A DNA stretch of 64,000 nt from an uncultured Eubacteriales bacterium (GCA_900540085.1 UQEU01000004.1:1-64000); one strand, 5' to 3'. Positions 51,883 through 61,081 are shown, counted from the stretch's first letter. The notes: generated by a model not told the origin, from the sequence alone. Made by a program: numbers and translations.

Positions 51883-53448
51883 ATGAACATCATTCCAAAA
51901 CCGATAAAAGTTAAAGAACTTGACGGAAAAACTAATTTTTCTTCAAACACATCATTAATAGGCGATTTTCCCGAAACACAGAAATTTGCCGAAAAAGAAC
52001 TTAAAAACAGACAGTCTGCCGAAAAAAACACAATAATTTTTGCAAACGACAAAAGCATATCCGATGAGGGATATAAAATAGACTGCGACGGAAAAAATGT
52101 CACGATTTCTGCAAATGACGAAGCGGGTGCATTTTACGGATTTATGACGCTTTGTCAACTTTCATCAGGTAAAAACTGCTTTAATTCAGTGCAAATTGAA
52201 GACGCACCGAGATACCGTCATCGTGGCTTTATGCTTGACAGTGCAAGACATTTTTGGAAAGTCGAAAAAGTCAAAGAAATTTTGTCATTTATGGCAAACA
52301 TTAAAATGAATATTTTTCATTGGCATTTGACAGACGACCAAGGCTGGAGAGTAGAGATTAAAAAATATCCTCTTCTCACAGAAAAAGGTACAACAAGAAA
52401 CGGAACACCTCTTGCCGTAAAAGGTATGGAAAGCGGAAAAGGAAGGCGTGACACGGCAACATACGGCAAAGGTATGTTCTATTCTCAAGATGAAATTCGT
52501 GATATAGTCGCTTTTGCAAAAGAAAGACACATTGAAATTATACCTGAAATTGATATGCCCGGTCATCTTGTTGCCGCAATCGCCTGCTATCCCGAACTTT
52601 CCTGCACGGAAGAAGAAACAAGCGTTTCAAACAAGTGGGGTATTCTTGACAATATCGGTTGCTGCGGTAAAGAAAATGTTTACACTTTCGCTAAAGATGT
52701 CATTGACGAACTTTGCGAACTTTTCCCGTATCCGTATTTTCATATCGGAGGCGATGAAGTTCCGAAAAAAAGATGGAAAGCGTGTCCGAAATGTCAGGCA
52801 AAAATCAAGGAACTCGGTTTGAAAGATGAAGATGCTCTTCAAGGTTACTTTACTAATGTAATATGTGAATATCTCAGCAGTAAAGGACGAAAAACAATAG
52901 GCTGGAATGAAATTCTTGATGCCGGAAACTTAAACAAAGATATTATACCTCAATGGTGGATAATGAGAAAACCGACCGAAAAACTTGAATTAAAGTGGCT
53001 TGCAAACGGCGGAAAAATGATTTTAACTCACCACGACTATGTTTATATGGACCACGCATACGCAATGAGACCACTGAAAAAAACATATAACTACGGTCCG
53101 CATTCCGTAAAAATTGCAGATGACAGCAACATACTCGGTATTGAAGCACCTCAATGGACAGAGTACATACGAACAGAGAAAAAACTCGACTTAAATACGA
53201 CTGCAAGACTGCTTGCGATTTCCGAAGTTGCTTGGACAACACAGGAAAATAAAAACTACGACGACTTTATTGCAAGGCTCGAAGCAATGAGAGAATATTT
53301 CAAAACACTCGGAATAAGAATTGCCCCGAAAAAAGTTTATACAGGCAAAACTGTTTTTTCATTCTTCGGAACTTATGGTTTAGGATGGAAAAAATGGGTT
53401 GAAGACCCAGATTTTGAACTTCCTATTGCTGAAAAATACGGATTTTAA
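51883..53448 (+). CDS. Family 20 glycosyl hydrolase (beta-N-acetylhexosaminidase), paralogue 2
   Basis: The 521-residue protein has the same layout as the GH20 at 28.2 kb. A GH20b domain (about 1-105) is followed by the catalytic barrel with YRHRGFMLDSARHFW, FHWHLTDDQGWRVE, IPEIDMPGHLVAA and the catalytic pair D291-E292 in HIGGDE. This copy keeps the longer substrate loop with YGKGMFYSQDE and the conserved WNEIL and WTEYI motifs near the acetamido-binding pocket. No signal peptide is visible, so a cytoplasmic role is likely. The ribosome binding site is aaggag. The two copies are clearly diverged rather than a recent duplication. Confidence 0.93.
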   Translation: MNIIPKPIKVKELDGKTNFSSNTSLIGDFPETQKFAEKELKNRQSAEKNTIIFANDKSISDEGYKIDCDGKNVTISANDEAGAFYGFMTLCQLSSGKNCFNSVQIEDAPRYRHRGFMLDSARHFWKVEKVKEILSFMANIKMNIFHWHLTDDQGWRVEIKKYPLLTEKGTTRNGTPLAVKGMESGKGRRDTATYGKGMFYSQDEIRDIVAFAKERHIEIIPEIDMPGHLVAAIACYPELSCTEEETSVSNKWGILDNIGCCGKENVYTFAKDVIDELCELFPYPYFHIGGDEVPKKRWKACPKCQAKIKELGLKDEDALQGYFTNVICEYLSSKGRKTIGWNEILDAGNLNKDIIPQWWIMRKPTEKLELKWLANGGKMILTHHDYVYMDHAYAMRPLKKTYNYGPHSVKIADDSNILGIEAPQWTEYIRTEKKLDLNTTARLLAISEVAWTTQENKNYDDFIARLEAMREYFKTLGIRIAPKKVYTGKTVFSFFGTYGLGWKKWVEDPDFELPIAEKYGF

Positions 53449-53491
53449 TGAATTTATTTAACATTTAATTTTTTAATAATTAATAACAAAC

Positions 53492-53527
53492 AAAAATCGC
53501 CGAACTTGATGTTTCGGCGATTTTTTC
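53492..53527 (+). terminator. Intrinsic terminator of the second GH20 gene
   Basis: The arms aaaaatcgccgaa and ttcggcgatttttt match the rlmH terminator almost exactly apart from the loop. Confidence 0.88.
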
Positions 53528-53590
53528 ATACTTTTATTTTCAACATAAAGTAAATTAAAATTATAGCATTATACTTTTATCTTAATTACA

Positions 53591-53621
53591 AAAATAAAAA
53601 ACGCTCGGATTACCGAGCGTT
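53591..53621 (-). terminator. Intrinsic terminator of rpsF-ssb-rpsR
   Basis: The minus-strand stem aacgctcgg / ccgagcgtt has a TAAT loop and is followed by a T-run. It lies 22 bases past the rpsR stop. Confidence 0.9.
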
Positions 53622-53643
53622 CTAAATACACATATTAGCAAAA

Positions 53644-53880
53644 TCAGTCTGTTGTGTATGGAAGAAGAGCAACTTGACGAGCTCTTTTGATAGCTGTTGT
53701 AAGTTCTCTTTGATGTTTAGCACAAGTACCTGTTACTCTGCGAGGAAGAATTTTTGCTCTCTCAGAAGTATATTTCTTGAGCTTAGAAATGTCTTTGTAA
53801 TCGATTTCTTCTACTTTATCTACACAAAAAGCACAAACTTTTCTTCTGCCTTTTCTTGCACGATTCTTATCGTATGCCAT
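53644..53880 (-). CDS. rpsR: 30S ribosomal protein bS18, zinc-binding type
   Basis: S18 binds S6 on the platform of the small subunit. The 78-residue protein carries the zinc-ribbon residues C16, C19, C53 and H56, so it is the zinc-binding (C+) form. The signature YKDISKLKKYTSERAKILPRR is intact. It is the last gene of rpsF-ssb-rpsR with aaggagg upstream. Zinc-poor conditions may matter for it, but no C- paralogue is in this window. Confidence 0.97.
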   Translation of the reverse strand: MAYDKNRARKGRRKVCAFCVDKVEEIDYKDISKLKKYTSERAKILPRRVTGTCAKHQRELTTAIKRARQVALLPYTTD

Positions 53881-53911
53881 TATAAGTTTCCTCCTTATTT
53901 ATTTTTCCTTC

Positions 53912-54349
53912 TTAGAAAGGAAGGTCGTCGTCGTCATCAATAATCACTTCAAAATCCGAATTGTTTGCACTTGCAAAACTCGGAGAAGGCTCTGCCGGAG
54001 CAAATGCAGGATTAACTGTATTGCTTTCAGACTTTGAGCCACAGAAAGAAACATTGCTTGCAACAACTGTTACACTTTTACGCTTATTTCCTGTCTGGTC
54101 GGTATAGCTGTCTGTTTGTATTGAACCTTCAATAGCTATCATATCGCCTTTGTGGAAATAGCGTGAGATGAATTCAGCAGTTTGACGCCATGCTGTAACA
54201 TCAATAAAATCTGCTTTGCGTTCGTCACCCTGACGCTGAAAGCGTCTGTCAACGGCAACTTGAATACGCACAACAGAAACACCTGACGGTGTTGTACGAA
54301 GTTCGGGCTCAAATGTCAATCTGCCCATAAGCACTACATTATTAAGCAT
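53912..54349 (-). CDS. ssb: Single-stranded DNA-binding protein
   Basis: SSB coats single-stranded DNA in replication and repair. The 145-residue protein has an OB fold (MLNNVVLMGRLTFEPELR at the start, FIDVTAWRQTAEFISRYFHKGD). A flexible Ser/Pro/Ala linker follows, then the acidic protein-interaction tip ending DDDDDLPF. It lies between rpsF and rpsR, the standard Firmicute arrangement. Aaggagg precedes the ATG. Confidence 0.97.
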   Translation of the reverse strand: MLNNVVLMGRLTFEPELRTTPSGVSVVRIQVAVDRRFQRQGDERKADFIDVTAWRQTAEFISRYFHKGDMIAIEGSIQTDSYTDQTGNKRKSVTVVASNVSFCGSKSESNTVNPAFAPAEPSPSFASANNSDFEVIIDDDDDLPF

Positions 54350-54361
54350 AGTAACTCCTCC

Positions 54362-54649
54362 TTAGTTCTTCGCAACGATGAGTGAACGAAGAACGCCGTC
54401 TGTGATGTTGATTACACGGTCAAGCTCAGCCGGGAAGTTTTCATCAGCACTAAATTGAGCAATGTAGTAGTAACCCTCTGTTTCGTAGTTGATTGGGTAA
54501 GCGAGTTTTCTTTTACCCCATTCATCAACTTCACCGAGAGTGCCGTTTTTGCTAATCATTTCGCTGAACTTAGCCTTAAGAGCTTCAACTGCTTCTTCTC
54601 CTTTAGAAAGAGAGAAAACTAAAACAAGTTCGTAATTTTTAACTGCCAC
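54362..54649 (-). CDS. rpsF: 30S ribosomal protein bS6
   Basis: S6 partners with S18 on 16S rRNA. The protein has 95 residues from the GTG start at 54649, which has aaggagg eight bases upstream and begins the family sequence AVKNYELVLVFS. The open frame continues upstream to 54751 through the leader and promoter and is not translated. The segment EVDEWGKRKLAYPINYETEGYY is diagnostic. The ORF is preceded by a structured leader that may bind S6:S18. Confidence 0.97.
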   Translation of the reverse strand: MAVKNYELVLVFSLSKGEEAVEALKAKFSEMISKNGTLGEVDEWGKRKLAYPINYETEGYYYIAQFSADENFPAELDRVINITDGVLRSLIVAKN

Positions 54650-54717
54650 TATCAGCACCTCCTTTTGGACTTTTGGCCCCGATATCCTCGGAGCAAGGAT
54701 GCCGCTTTTAACGGCTT
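54650..54717 (-). promoter_or_regulatory. Likely S6:S18 autoregulatory leader of rpsF
   Basis: The short leader holds the hairpins GCCG/CGGC (around 54701-54714) and ATCCT-TGCTCCG-AGGAT (54684-54700). The loop CCG-containing segment CTCCGA can alternatively pair with TCGGGG just downstream. A CCG-bearing hairpin ahead of rpsF is known to mimic the 16S rRNA site of S6:S18 and give feedback repression. The match here is by eye. Confidence 0.5.
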
Positions 54718-54722
54718 GTAAT

Positions 54723-54751
54723 ATTATATCAGACAAGCAATCTAAAGTCAA
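54723..54751 (-). promoter_or_regulatory. Promoter of rpsF-ssb-rpsR
   Basis: TTGACT (54746-54751), a 17-bp spacer and TATAAT (54723-54728) on the minus strand overlap the stop of the upstream HAD gene. Confidence 0.88.
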
Positions 54752-55425
54752 TATTTTTTTATGACTTCAATTACCTGTGAAATATCGTCTATATTCGGCA
54801 CATCATTTCTCAAAGAACAATTTTTAAACCATCCAACATTCATTCTGACGGCTTTCATTCCTGCTTTTAATGATGCATTTATATCATTTTCAGGGTGGTC
54901 GCCGACATACACACATTCTTCAACATTCAACCCGTATTTATCGGCAACATATTTAAAAATCTGCGGATTCGGTTTATGAATTCCGACATCTCCGCTTACA
55001 ACAAGAAAATCACAAAACTCAAGCAAACCGCTCAATTCAAGTTTTTTATGCTGTAATTTCGACGGACCGTTAGTCAAAACACCGACAGTATATCCGTCAT
55101 TTTTTAACTTTTTTAAAACGCTTTTTGAATTTGAATAAACTTTAATAAAATACGGGAAATTTACATAATAGTATTCTTTTAAAAAATCATTGTCGGGAGC
55201 ATCTTTCCAATTCCATCTGCTTTTTAAAGTATTGTAATAATCGTCGCCCTGCGTATATCCTCCGCCGCAAAGTTCGACCATATCTTTTGCTCGTTTTTTC
55301 TTTTCTTCTTCGCTGATATTCGGAAAAAAATGACTTAAAAACGACAACACATAGTCGTCAAAAGCAAGCGTTCTGTCATGCAAAGTTTCATCAAAATCAA
55401 ATAATACTGCTTTTATCCCGTTCAA
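54748..55425 (-). CDS. HAD-family hydrolase (subfamily IA)
   Basis: The 225-residue protein shows HAD motif I FDFDETLHD (nucleophile D10, acid D12), motif II VLTNGPS, lysine in the H-K-P-N-P segment, and motif IV YVGDHPENDI. A helical cap lies between motifs I and II, as in phosphoglycolate-phosphatase or YjjG-like enzymes. The start overlaps the end of ribF by 29 bases, so it ends the nusA-infB operon. The substrate is unknown; a flavin or pyrimidine phosphate would fit the neighbour but is a guess. Confidence 0.85.
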   Translation of the reverse strand: MNGIKAVLFDFDETLHDRTLAFDDYVLSFLSHFFPNISEEEKKKRAKDMVELCGGGYTQGDDYYNTLKSRWNWKDAPDNDFLKEYYYVNFPYFIKVYSNSKSVLKKLKNDGYTVGVLTNGPSKLQHKKLELSGLLEFCDFLVVSGDVGIHKPNPQIFKYVADKYGLNVEECVYVGDHPENDINASLKAGMKAVRMNVGWFKNCSLRNDVPNIDDISQVIEVIKKY

Positions 55426-56206
55426 GCTGTGCTTTCAACTCCTCTGCATTTTTAAACAACTTTTCTTTTCTCAAGTATCTGACCAATTCAACTCTTATGA
55501 TTTTTCCGTACAAATCTCCGTCAAAATCGAAAATATGCGTTTCGCAAAGCGGTTTTTCAACTTTCCAAGTCGGTCTTAGGCCTATATTTGTAAAGGACTT
55601 ATATATTTTCCCGTCAACTTCTGTTCTGCTTTCATAGACGCCGAACATCGGAACTGTCAGCCCTTCGGGCAAATACTGATTTATTGTTGAAAAATTGATT
55701 GTTCTTCCACGGGCATCACCGTGTACAACCTCTGCTTCAAAAGTGAAATTGTAGCCGAGCATTTCATTTGCCGACTCAATATCGCCGTTTGAAACGGCGT
55801 TTCTTATTCTTGTTGAACTTATCGGTTCGCCTTTATAATCTAAATGTTCAAGTATTCTTACCCATACATCTTTTTTTTCACAATACTTTCGCATATCGGC
55901 AGCCGACCACGACGCATTTTTACCGAATTTGAAATTAAAACCACACAAAACCGTTTGCGCACTCAATTTTTCAAAAAGAATTTTCTCTATAAATTCTTCG
56001 CCGTTCATCTGCTTAATTTTTTCAAAATCGGCAAATTGGGCATTTGGAAATCGTTTTTCAAAAATACTTTTTTGAAGAAGTGAAAAACGATTGTTTACAC
56101 AATAAATCGTTACATCGTCTGCACCTGTTGTTACAATTTGATGTGCTTTATGCATACCGTCAAAATCGCCGAGTGCAACTGCTTTTCTTAACTTTTCTTT
56201 TGACAT
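55397..56206 (-). CDS. ribF: Bifunctional riboflavin kinase/FAD synthetase (RibF), atypical N-lobe
   Basis: RibF phosphorylates riboflavin to FMN and adenylates FMN to FAD. The C-terminal kinase half is well preserved, with GVYESRTEVDG, NIGLRPTW and DFDGDLYGK. The N-terminal adenylyltransferase half keeps GDFDGMH and ISSTRIRNAVSNGD, but the HxGH nucleotide motif reads HKAH. The segment after it is shortened, so the protein has 269 residues rather than about 300-310. The RFK motif FPTAN reads FSTIN. It follows truB in the usual place in the nusA-infB operon. Kinase activity looks likely, FAD synthesis uncertain. Confidence 0.85.
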   Translation of the reverse strand: MSKEKLRKAVALGDFDGMHKAHQIVTTGADDVTIYCVNNRFSLLQKSIFEKRFPNAQFADFEKIKQMNGEEFIEKILFEKLSAQTVLCGFNFKFGKNASWSAADMRKYCEKKDVWVRILEHLDYKGEPISSTRIRNAVSNGDIESANEMLGYNFTFEAEVVHGDARGRTINFSTINQYLPEGLTVPMFGVYESRTEVDGKIYKSFTNIGLRPTWKVEKPLCETHIFDFDGDLYGKIIRVELVRYLRKEKLFKNAEELKAQLERDKSSII

Positions 56207-56212
56207 ATATTT

Positions 56213-57109
56213 TCAATCTCTTTTTGTTAAAAGTCTTTTAACTTTCAAGTCTTGTTCCGATAATTCGCCAAGACCTAAAAAAATCTTTTCATTTGAATAG
56301 ACTCTGTAAATACCGTCTTTCAAATTTTTCTTCAGTCTGTCACGCATCAGCGAACCACCGTTTGAAAATCTGTGGCTCTGTGCCTCGCTGACAAAAATCT
56401 GCGGGTAACATTCAAAAAGTTTTTCGACGGAAACAACAACACTGCTGAAGTCGTTTGAAGTGTCTTTAATGTTTTGCAAATCTTCAAGAAAAATACATTC
56501 TGACAAATCTATTCCCATAGCCTTTGTTCTGACAAGCGAAATCATGGTGGCCCCGCAACCGAGTTTTTTGCCGAAATCATCTATAATACTTCTTATATAG
56601 GTTCCTTTTGAACACAAAACTTCGATTTTTCCTATACCTGTTTCTTCATCAAACTCCAAAAGTTCAAGTTCTTTTACTTCAACTTTTCTTGCCTGTCTCT
56701 CGACTTCTATACCCTTTCGAGCCAAATCATAGAGTCTTTGACCGTCAACACTTACGGCAGAATACATAGGCGGTATCTGACTGATTGTTCCCTTGAAGTT
56801 TAAAAGAACGCTTTTCATTTCTTCTTTTGTTACCGAAAAATTATTTTCTTCAAGAACTTCTCCCGTAATATCTAAAGTATCGGTTACCACTCCGAGCTTA
56901 AACTCGGCAACATATCCTTTATCACTGTCGGGCAAAAAGTCTATGAACCTTGTCGCACCACCAAGCATAATCGGCAAAACGCCTGTTGCCATTGGGTCAA
57001 GCGTACCTGTATGACCACACTTTTTTTCACGGGTTATTCCTCTAACTTTTGCAACTGCCGAAAAAGATGTTATATCTTTTGGTTTATTTAAACAAATAAG
57101 CCCTGTCAT
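56213..57109 (-). CDS. truB: tRNA pseudouridine(55) synthase
   Basis: TruB makes the pseudouridine of the T-loop in all tRNAs. The 298-residue protein has the N-terminal LNKPKDITS, the catalytic D38 in GHTGTLDPMATGVLP, YSAVSVDGQRLYDLAR and SKGTYIRSIIDDFG. A C-terminal PUA-like region follows. The start overlaps the nrnA stop by one base (TAATG), so the two are coupled. Confidence 0.96.
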   Translation of the reverse strand: MTGLICLNKPKDITSFSAVAKVRGITREKKCGHTGTLDPMATGVLPIMLGGATRFIDFLPDSDKGYVAEFKLGVVTDTLDITGEVLEENNFSVTKEEMKSVLLNFKGTISQIPPMYSAVSVDGQRLYDLARKGIEVERQARKVEVKELELLEFDEETGIGKIEVLCSKGTYIRSIIDDFGKKLGCGATMISLVRTKAMGIDLSECIFLEDLQNIKDTSNDFSSVVVSVEKLFECYPQIFVSEAQSHRFSNGGSLMRDRLKKNLKDGIYRVYSNEKIFLGLGELSEQDLKVKRLLTKRD

Positions 57110-58053
57110 TATATAAACTCACCACATTGTTTTAAAAGCATTTTTGTTGCATTTTCAACATCTGCATCAATTTTGCAGGCAGCAGCGGCTTTATGTCCTC
57201 CGCCACCGAAGCAAGACGCAAGTTTTGAAGCGTCAACAGACTCATAAGTTCTGATAGATGCCTTACAGGTACCGTCCTCTTTTTCCTTGAGCATAATACC
57301 TATTTCAGTACCTTCGACCTGTCTTGTTAACGGTGTTAATGCTTCCGTTTCAATCTCGCTTGAGCCTGTTTCTTTATACATTTGCTGAGTTACCGTAATG
57401 ATTGCAACTTTGCCGTCATAGTAAAACTTCATACCCTCAAGTGCAAGTCTTTCAAGATGAGCGTATGTTTTTGTTTTTGTTTCAAACATTTTTCTGTTAA
57501 TCATTGCATTGTCAGCACCGTATTTTACAAGTTCTGCCGCAACTGAAAAAGTATTTGCCGTTGTATTTGCAAATCTGAAACAACCCGTATCTGTTGAAAT
57601 GCCTGTATAAAGACAGTCTGCAACGGTCTTTGTAATAGTTGCACCCAATTCATTGATGACATCGAAAACTATTTCACAACAAGACGCAGAATTGCCGTCA
57701 AGCAAAATATTTTCGGCATAGTTTGTATTTGTTGCATGATGGTCTATGCAAAGATTGATTTTCCCGCCGAAATCTTTTTGAAGACTTCCGAGTAATGTTT
57801 CTGTTGCAACATCGACTGCAACAATATATTTACCGTCAAACTCCTGTTTTTCAACATTTTCATATATATATCCGTATTTTTCCGGGAATTCATCGGCATT
57901 TATGACATTTGCATTTTTGCCTATTTGTCTGAGCGCCAAGCAAAGCGCAAATCCGCTTCCCAGAGTATCGCCGTCGGGGTGAGCGTGCGTCAAAATGAGA
58001 AAATCATTTTTTTCTTTGAGCAACTGTACACATTGCTTAATATCAATATTCAT
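57109..58053 (-). CDS. nrnA: DHH-family oligoribonuclease/pAp phosphatase (NrnA)
   Basis: NrnA degrades nanoRNAs and dephosphorylates pAp. The 314-residue protein has the DHH motifs HAHPDGDTLGSG and CIDHHATNTNYA and the C-terminal DHHA1 motif FGGGGHKAAAACKI. It sits between rbfA and truB, the standard Firmicute position. It overlaps the end of rbfA by 11 bases. Confidence 0.95.
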   Translation of the reverse strand: MNIDIKQCVQLLKEKNDFLILTHAHPDGDTLGSGFALCLALRQIGKNANVINADEFPEKYGYIYENVEKQEFDGKYIVAVDVATETLLGSLQKDFGGKINLCIDHHATNTNYAENILLDGNSASCCEIVFDVINELGATITKTVADCLYTGISTDTGCFRFANTTANTFSVAAELVKYGADNAMINRKMFETKTKTYAHLERLALEGMKFYYDGKVAIITVTQQMYKETGSSEIETEALTPLTRQVEGTEIGIMLKEKEDGTCKASIRTYESVDASKLASCFGGGGHKAAAACKIDADVENATKMLLKQCGEFI

Positions 58054-58393
58054 TTTCTTCTCTGTCCTTTAGTTTATCGAACATAGCCATTCCCTTTTCA
58101 ACCGAATCATCGGCAATGAATTTAAGTTCGGGGCTTTTTCTTAGATGAAGTCTGTTTGAAATTTCACGACGGATATATCCCGAAGCGGCAGCGAGTCCTT
58201 TTACAGACTCTTTTGCCGTTTCTATACCCTCAATCGCACTGATATAAACTTTAGCATAACTCAAATCGTTAGTAACATCGACCTTAACGACCGTCAACAT
58301 TCCTTTAATGCGAGGGTCTTTCAACTCACGCATTATAGAAACGATTTCTCTTTTTATATCTTCCGATAATCTATCTGAATGAAAACCGGGCAT
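58043..58393 (-). CDS. rbfA: Ribosome-binding factor A
   Basis: RbfA assists late maturation of the 30S subunit at low temperature. The protein has 116 residues from ATG 58393, which has aaagga upstream. The open frame reaches back to 58441 inside infB. The KH-like fold is shown by ELKDPRIKGMLTVVKVDVTNDLSYAKVYIS. It lies between infB and nrnA. Confidence 0.95.
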   Translation of the reverse strand: MPGFHSDRLSEDIKREIVSIMRELKDPRIKGMLTVVKVDVTNDLSYAKVYISAIEGIETAKESVKGLAAASGYIRREISNRLHLRKSPELKFIADDSVEKGMAMFDKLKDREENEY

Positions 58394-58406
58394 ATATACA
58401 CATCCT

Positions 58407-60746
58407 TTAATCTCTATATTCTTCTGTAATATAACATTCAAATATATCGCCGACTGCTATATCGTTCCAATTTTCAAGTGATACGCCGCACTCGTAACCC
58501 GAAGAAACATCTTTAACATCATCTTTAAATCTCTTGAGAGATGCAATCGGAGCTTCGCCGATTTGCTTACCGTTTCTTATAATACGGCACTTGCCTTCTC
58601 TGCGAATTACACCGCCTGTAACAAGTGAACCTGCGATTGTGCCTGCACTTGAAACTTTATATACTTCACGAACTTCAATAGTACCCGTATCTACATCTCT
58701 GTATTTAGGAGCACGCATACCACGCATTGCATTTGTAATATCTTCAATAGCGTCGTAAATGATTTTATAGGTTTTAATTTCAACACCGTCTTTTTGAGCG
58801 TTATCGTTTGCAACTTGGTCAACACCGACATTGAATCCTACGATGATCGCATTTGAAGCCGAAGCAAGCATTACATCATTTTCATTTACAGTGCCGACGC
58901 CTCCCAAAACGATTTTTACACGAACTTCATCGTTTTCAATTTCAAGAAGACTTTGTTTAACTGCTTCAACAGAACCCTGAACATCTGCCTTAACAATAAT
59001 GTTGAGTTCTTTCATTTCGCCGTCTTTTAATGTTTCAAAAAGATTTTCAAGATTAACATTGGGAACATTTCCGAGACGCTTATTCTTTTCAGCATCTTTT
59101 CTCTGTTCTACGAGTTGTCTTGCAAGTCTTTCATCTGAAGCGACATCGAATTCGTCGCCGCTCATGGGTGCGTGGTCAAGTCCCATAATCTCAACAGGAA
59201 CAGACGGACCTGCCGACTCAATCTTATTTCCTCGGCAATCCACCATTGCTCTGATTTTTCCGACTGAAGTACCTGCAACAACAATATCGCCCGAACGAAG
59301 TGTTCCGTTTTGAACAAGAAGTGTAGCGATAGGACCTCTGCCCTTATCAAGTTTTGCCTCGATAACAACACCTTTTGCGGCTCTGTCGGGATTTGCACGG
59401 AGTTCTGCCATCTCTGCAACGAGGAGAATTGTTTCAAGAAGTTTATCTATACCCTCTCTTGTTTTTGCAGAAACGGGAACACAAATTACATCGCCGCCCC
59501 ATTCTTCAGGCACAAGAGAATACTCTGTAAGCTGTTGTTTAACTCTGTCCGGATTTGCAGCTTCTTTATCCATTTTATTTATAGCAACAATAATATCAAC
59601 GCCTGCTGCTTTTGCGTGATTGATTGCTTCAACAGTTTGAGGCATTATACCGTCGTCTGCTGCAACAACAAGAACTGCGATATCTGTTGACATAGCACCT
59701 CTTGCACGCATTGCAGTAAATGCTGCGTGTCCCGGAGTATCAAGAAATGTGATTTTTTCATCTCCGCAGTTTACTTGATATGCACCGATATGCTGAGTGA
59801 TACCGCCTGCTTCACCCGATGTTACACTTGTATTTCTGATAGCGTCAAGAATAGAAGTTTTACCGTGGTCAACATGCCCCATTACGCAGACAACAGGACT
59901 TCTCGGTACTGTATTTGCCTCTGTATCTTCTGTATCCTCAATAATTTGTTCTTCAATTGAAACTTCGACTTTCTTTTCAACCTTTGCACCGAGTTCCGTT
60001 GCAACGATTTCTGCAGTTTCAAAGTCGATTGTTTCATTGATTGTAGCCGAAACACCGAGTTCAAAAGTCTTTTTAATGACTTCTGCGGCAGTCATTCTGA
60101 GCAAAGAAGCAAGTTCTGCAATTGTGATTTCTTCAGGAATTTTAACAACAATTTTCTGTTTCTTTCTCTGCTCTTTAATTCTTGCAAGACGCTGCTGCTC
60201 TGTTTCTCTTTTTGAGTGAGCATGCATACCCTGCGGTCTTTTCTTTCTGTACTGCTTGCTCTTTTGATTAAGCTTTTGCTTTGTTGAAAAATCATTGATT
60301 GACTGCGACGGTGCAATATCCTCATACTTTTGATTGTATTTTTCAAGGTCAATATTGCTTGAACGAGTGTCAACATGGTGTGTTGCGCCTTTTGTTCTCG
60401 CCTGCGGTACTGCGTCTGCTTTTTTCTTTGCTTTTTCTTCTGCTCTTTTAGCAGCCTGCTCTGCCATTTGCAAAATAGCCGCCTGAGCCTGCTGTTTTTT
60501 ATTCGGTTGCTTTTTAACCTGCTTTTTATCGTCAGATTTAACAAAGCGTTTCATATACTTTTCTTCATCGTTTTTTGAAGAAGACTGTGTCAATTTTTCT
60601 ACTATAACATCAAGGTCCTGTTCCGAAAGAACATTGTTGGCCTTTTTAGGTGTTCCGTCCGAATATTCGGAAAGAATATCTATAATTTCCTTGTTTTTCT
60701 TTCCGAAGTCTGCGGCAACATCTGAAAGTTTTTGTTTTATTACCAT
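58407..60746 (-). CDS. infB: Translation initiation factor IF-2
   Basis: IF-2 brings fMet-tRNA to the ribosome. The protein (779 residues from ATG 60746, with aaggagg upstream) has an N-terminal IF2-N domain, a long Lys/Gln/Ala/Arg-rich linker (about 60-250) and a second IF2-N module. The GTPase follows, with GHVDHGKT, DTPGHAAF and NKMD, then domains II-IV. The frame open upstream to 60836 is not coding. It is positioned after ylxQ, the standard order. Confidence 0.98.
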   Translation of the reverse strand: MVIKQKLSDVAADFGKKNKEIIDILSEYSDGTPKKANNVLSEQDLDVIVEKLTQSSSKNDEEKYMKRFVKSDDKKQVKKQPNKKQQAQAAILQMAEQAAKRAEEKAKKKADAVPQARTKGATHHVDTRSSNIDLEKYNQKYEDIAPSQSINDFSTKQKLNQKSKQYRKKRPQGMHAHSKRETEQQRLARIKEQRKKQKIVVKIPEEITIAELASLLRMTAAEVIKKTFELGVSATINETIDFETAEIVATELGAKVEKKVEVSIEEQIIEDTEDTEANTVPRSPVVCVMGHVDHGKTSILDAIRNTSVTSGEAGGITQHIGAYQVNCGDEKITFLDTPGHAAFTAMRARGAMSTDIAVLVVAADDGIMPQTVEAINHAKAAGVDIIVAINKMDKEAANPDRVKQQLTEYSLVPEEWGGDVICVPVSAKTREGIDKLLETILLVAEMAELRANPDRAAKGVVIEAKLDKGRGPIATLLVQNGTLRSGDIVVAGTSVGKIRAMVDCRGNKIESAGPSVPVEIMGLDHAPMSGDEFDVASDERLARQLVEQRKDAEKNKRLGNVPNVNLENLFETLKDGEMKELNIIVKADVQGSVEAVKQSLLEIENDEVRVKIVLGGVGTVNENDVMLASASNAIIVGFNVGVDQVANDNAQKDGVEIKTYKIIYDAIEDITNAMRGMRAPKYRDVDTGTIEVREVYKVSSAGTIAGSLVTGGVIRREGKCRIIRNGKQIGEAPIASLKRFKDDVKDVSSGYECGVSLENWNDIAVGDIFECYITEEYRD

Positions 60747-60772
60747 AAACAAATCCTCCTTGATTATCTTGT

Positions 60773-61081
60773 TTAATTTAACAATTTTTCTATACCTTTT
60801 GCAAAATTTGTATCTTCTATACCGACTATACCGCATCGCATTCCCGTTGCGGCATACAAAGTATTCATATCAAAACTCAAAAAATGAAAAGGAACGGAAA
60901 TTTGATGATTTTTGCACAATATCGTGATTTCTTTCACTCGCTTTTCGGAAACATCCGAACAAAACAAAATACACTTTGATTTTCCGTTTACAACAGATTT
61001 TACAACTGCATCGTGTCCTTTACAAACTGCACCTGCACGCCTTGCAAAACCAATCATTGAAAGTATCTTCTGCTCATTCAT
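60773..61081 (-). CDS. L7Ae-family ribosomal protein-like YlxQ
   Basis: The 102-residue protein has the L7Ae/L30e/Gadd45 RNA-binding fold, with LSMIGFARRAGAVCKGHDAV and CILFCSDVSEKRVKEI. The family (YlxQ) is found between rnpM and infB in Firmicutes and may bind kink-turns or a ribosomal RNA site; its role is unsettled. It overlaps the end of the upstream rnpM gene by eight bases, so translation is probably coupled. Confidence 0.9.
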   Translation of the reverse strand: MNEQKILSMIGFARRAGAVCKGHDAVVKSVVNGKSKCILFCSDVSEKRVKEITILCKNHQISVPFHFLSFDMNTLYAATGMRCGIVGIEDTNFAKGIEKLLN

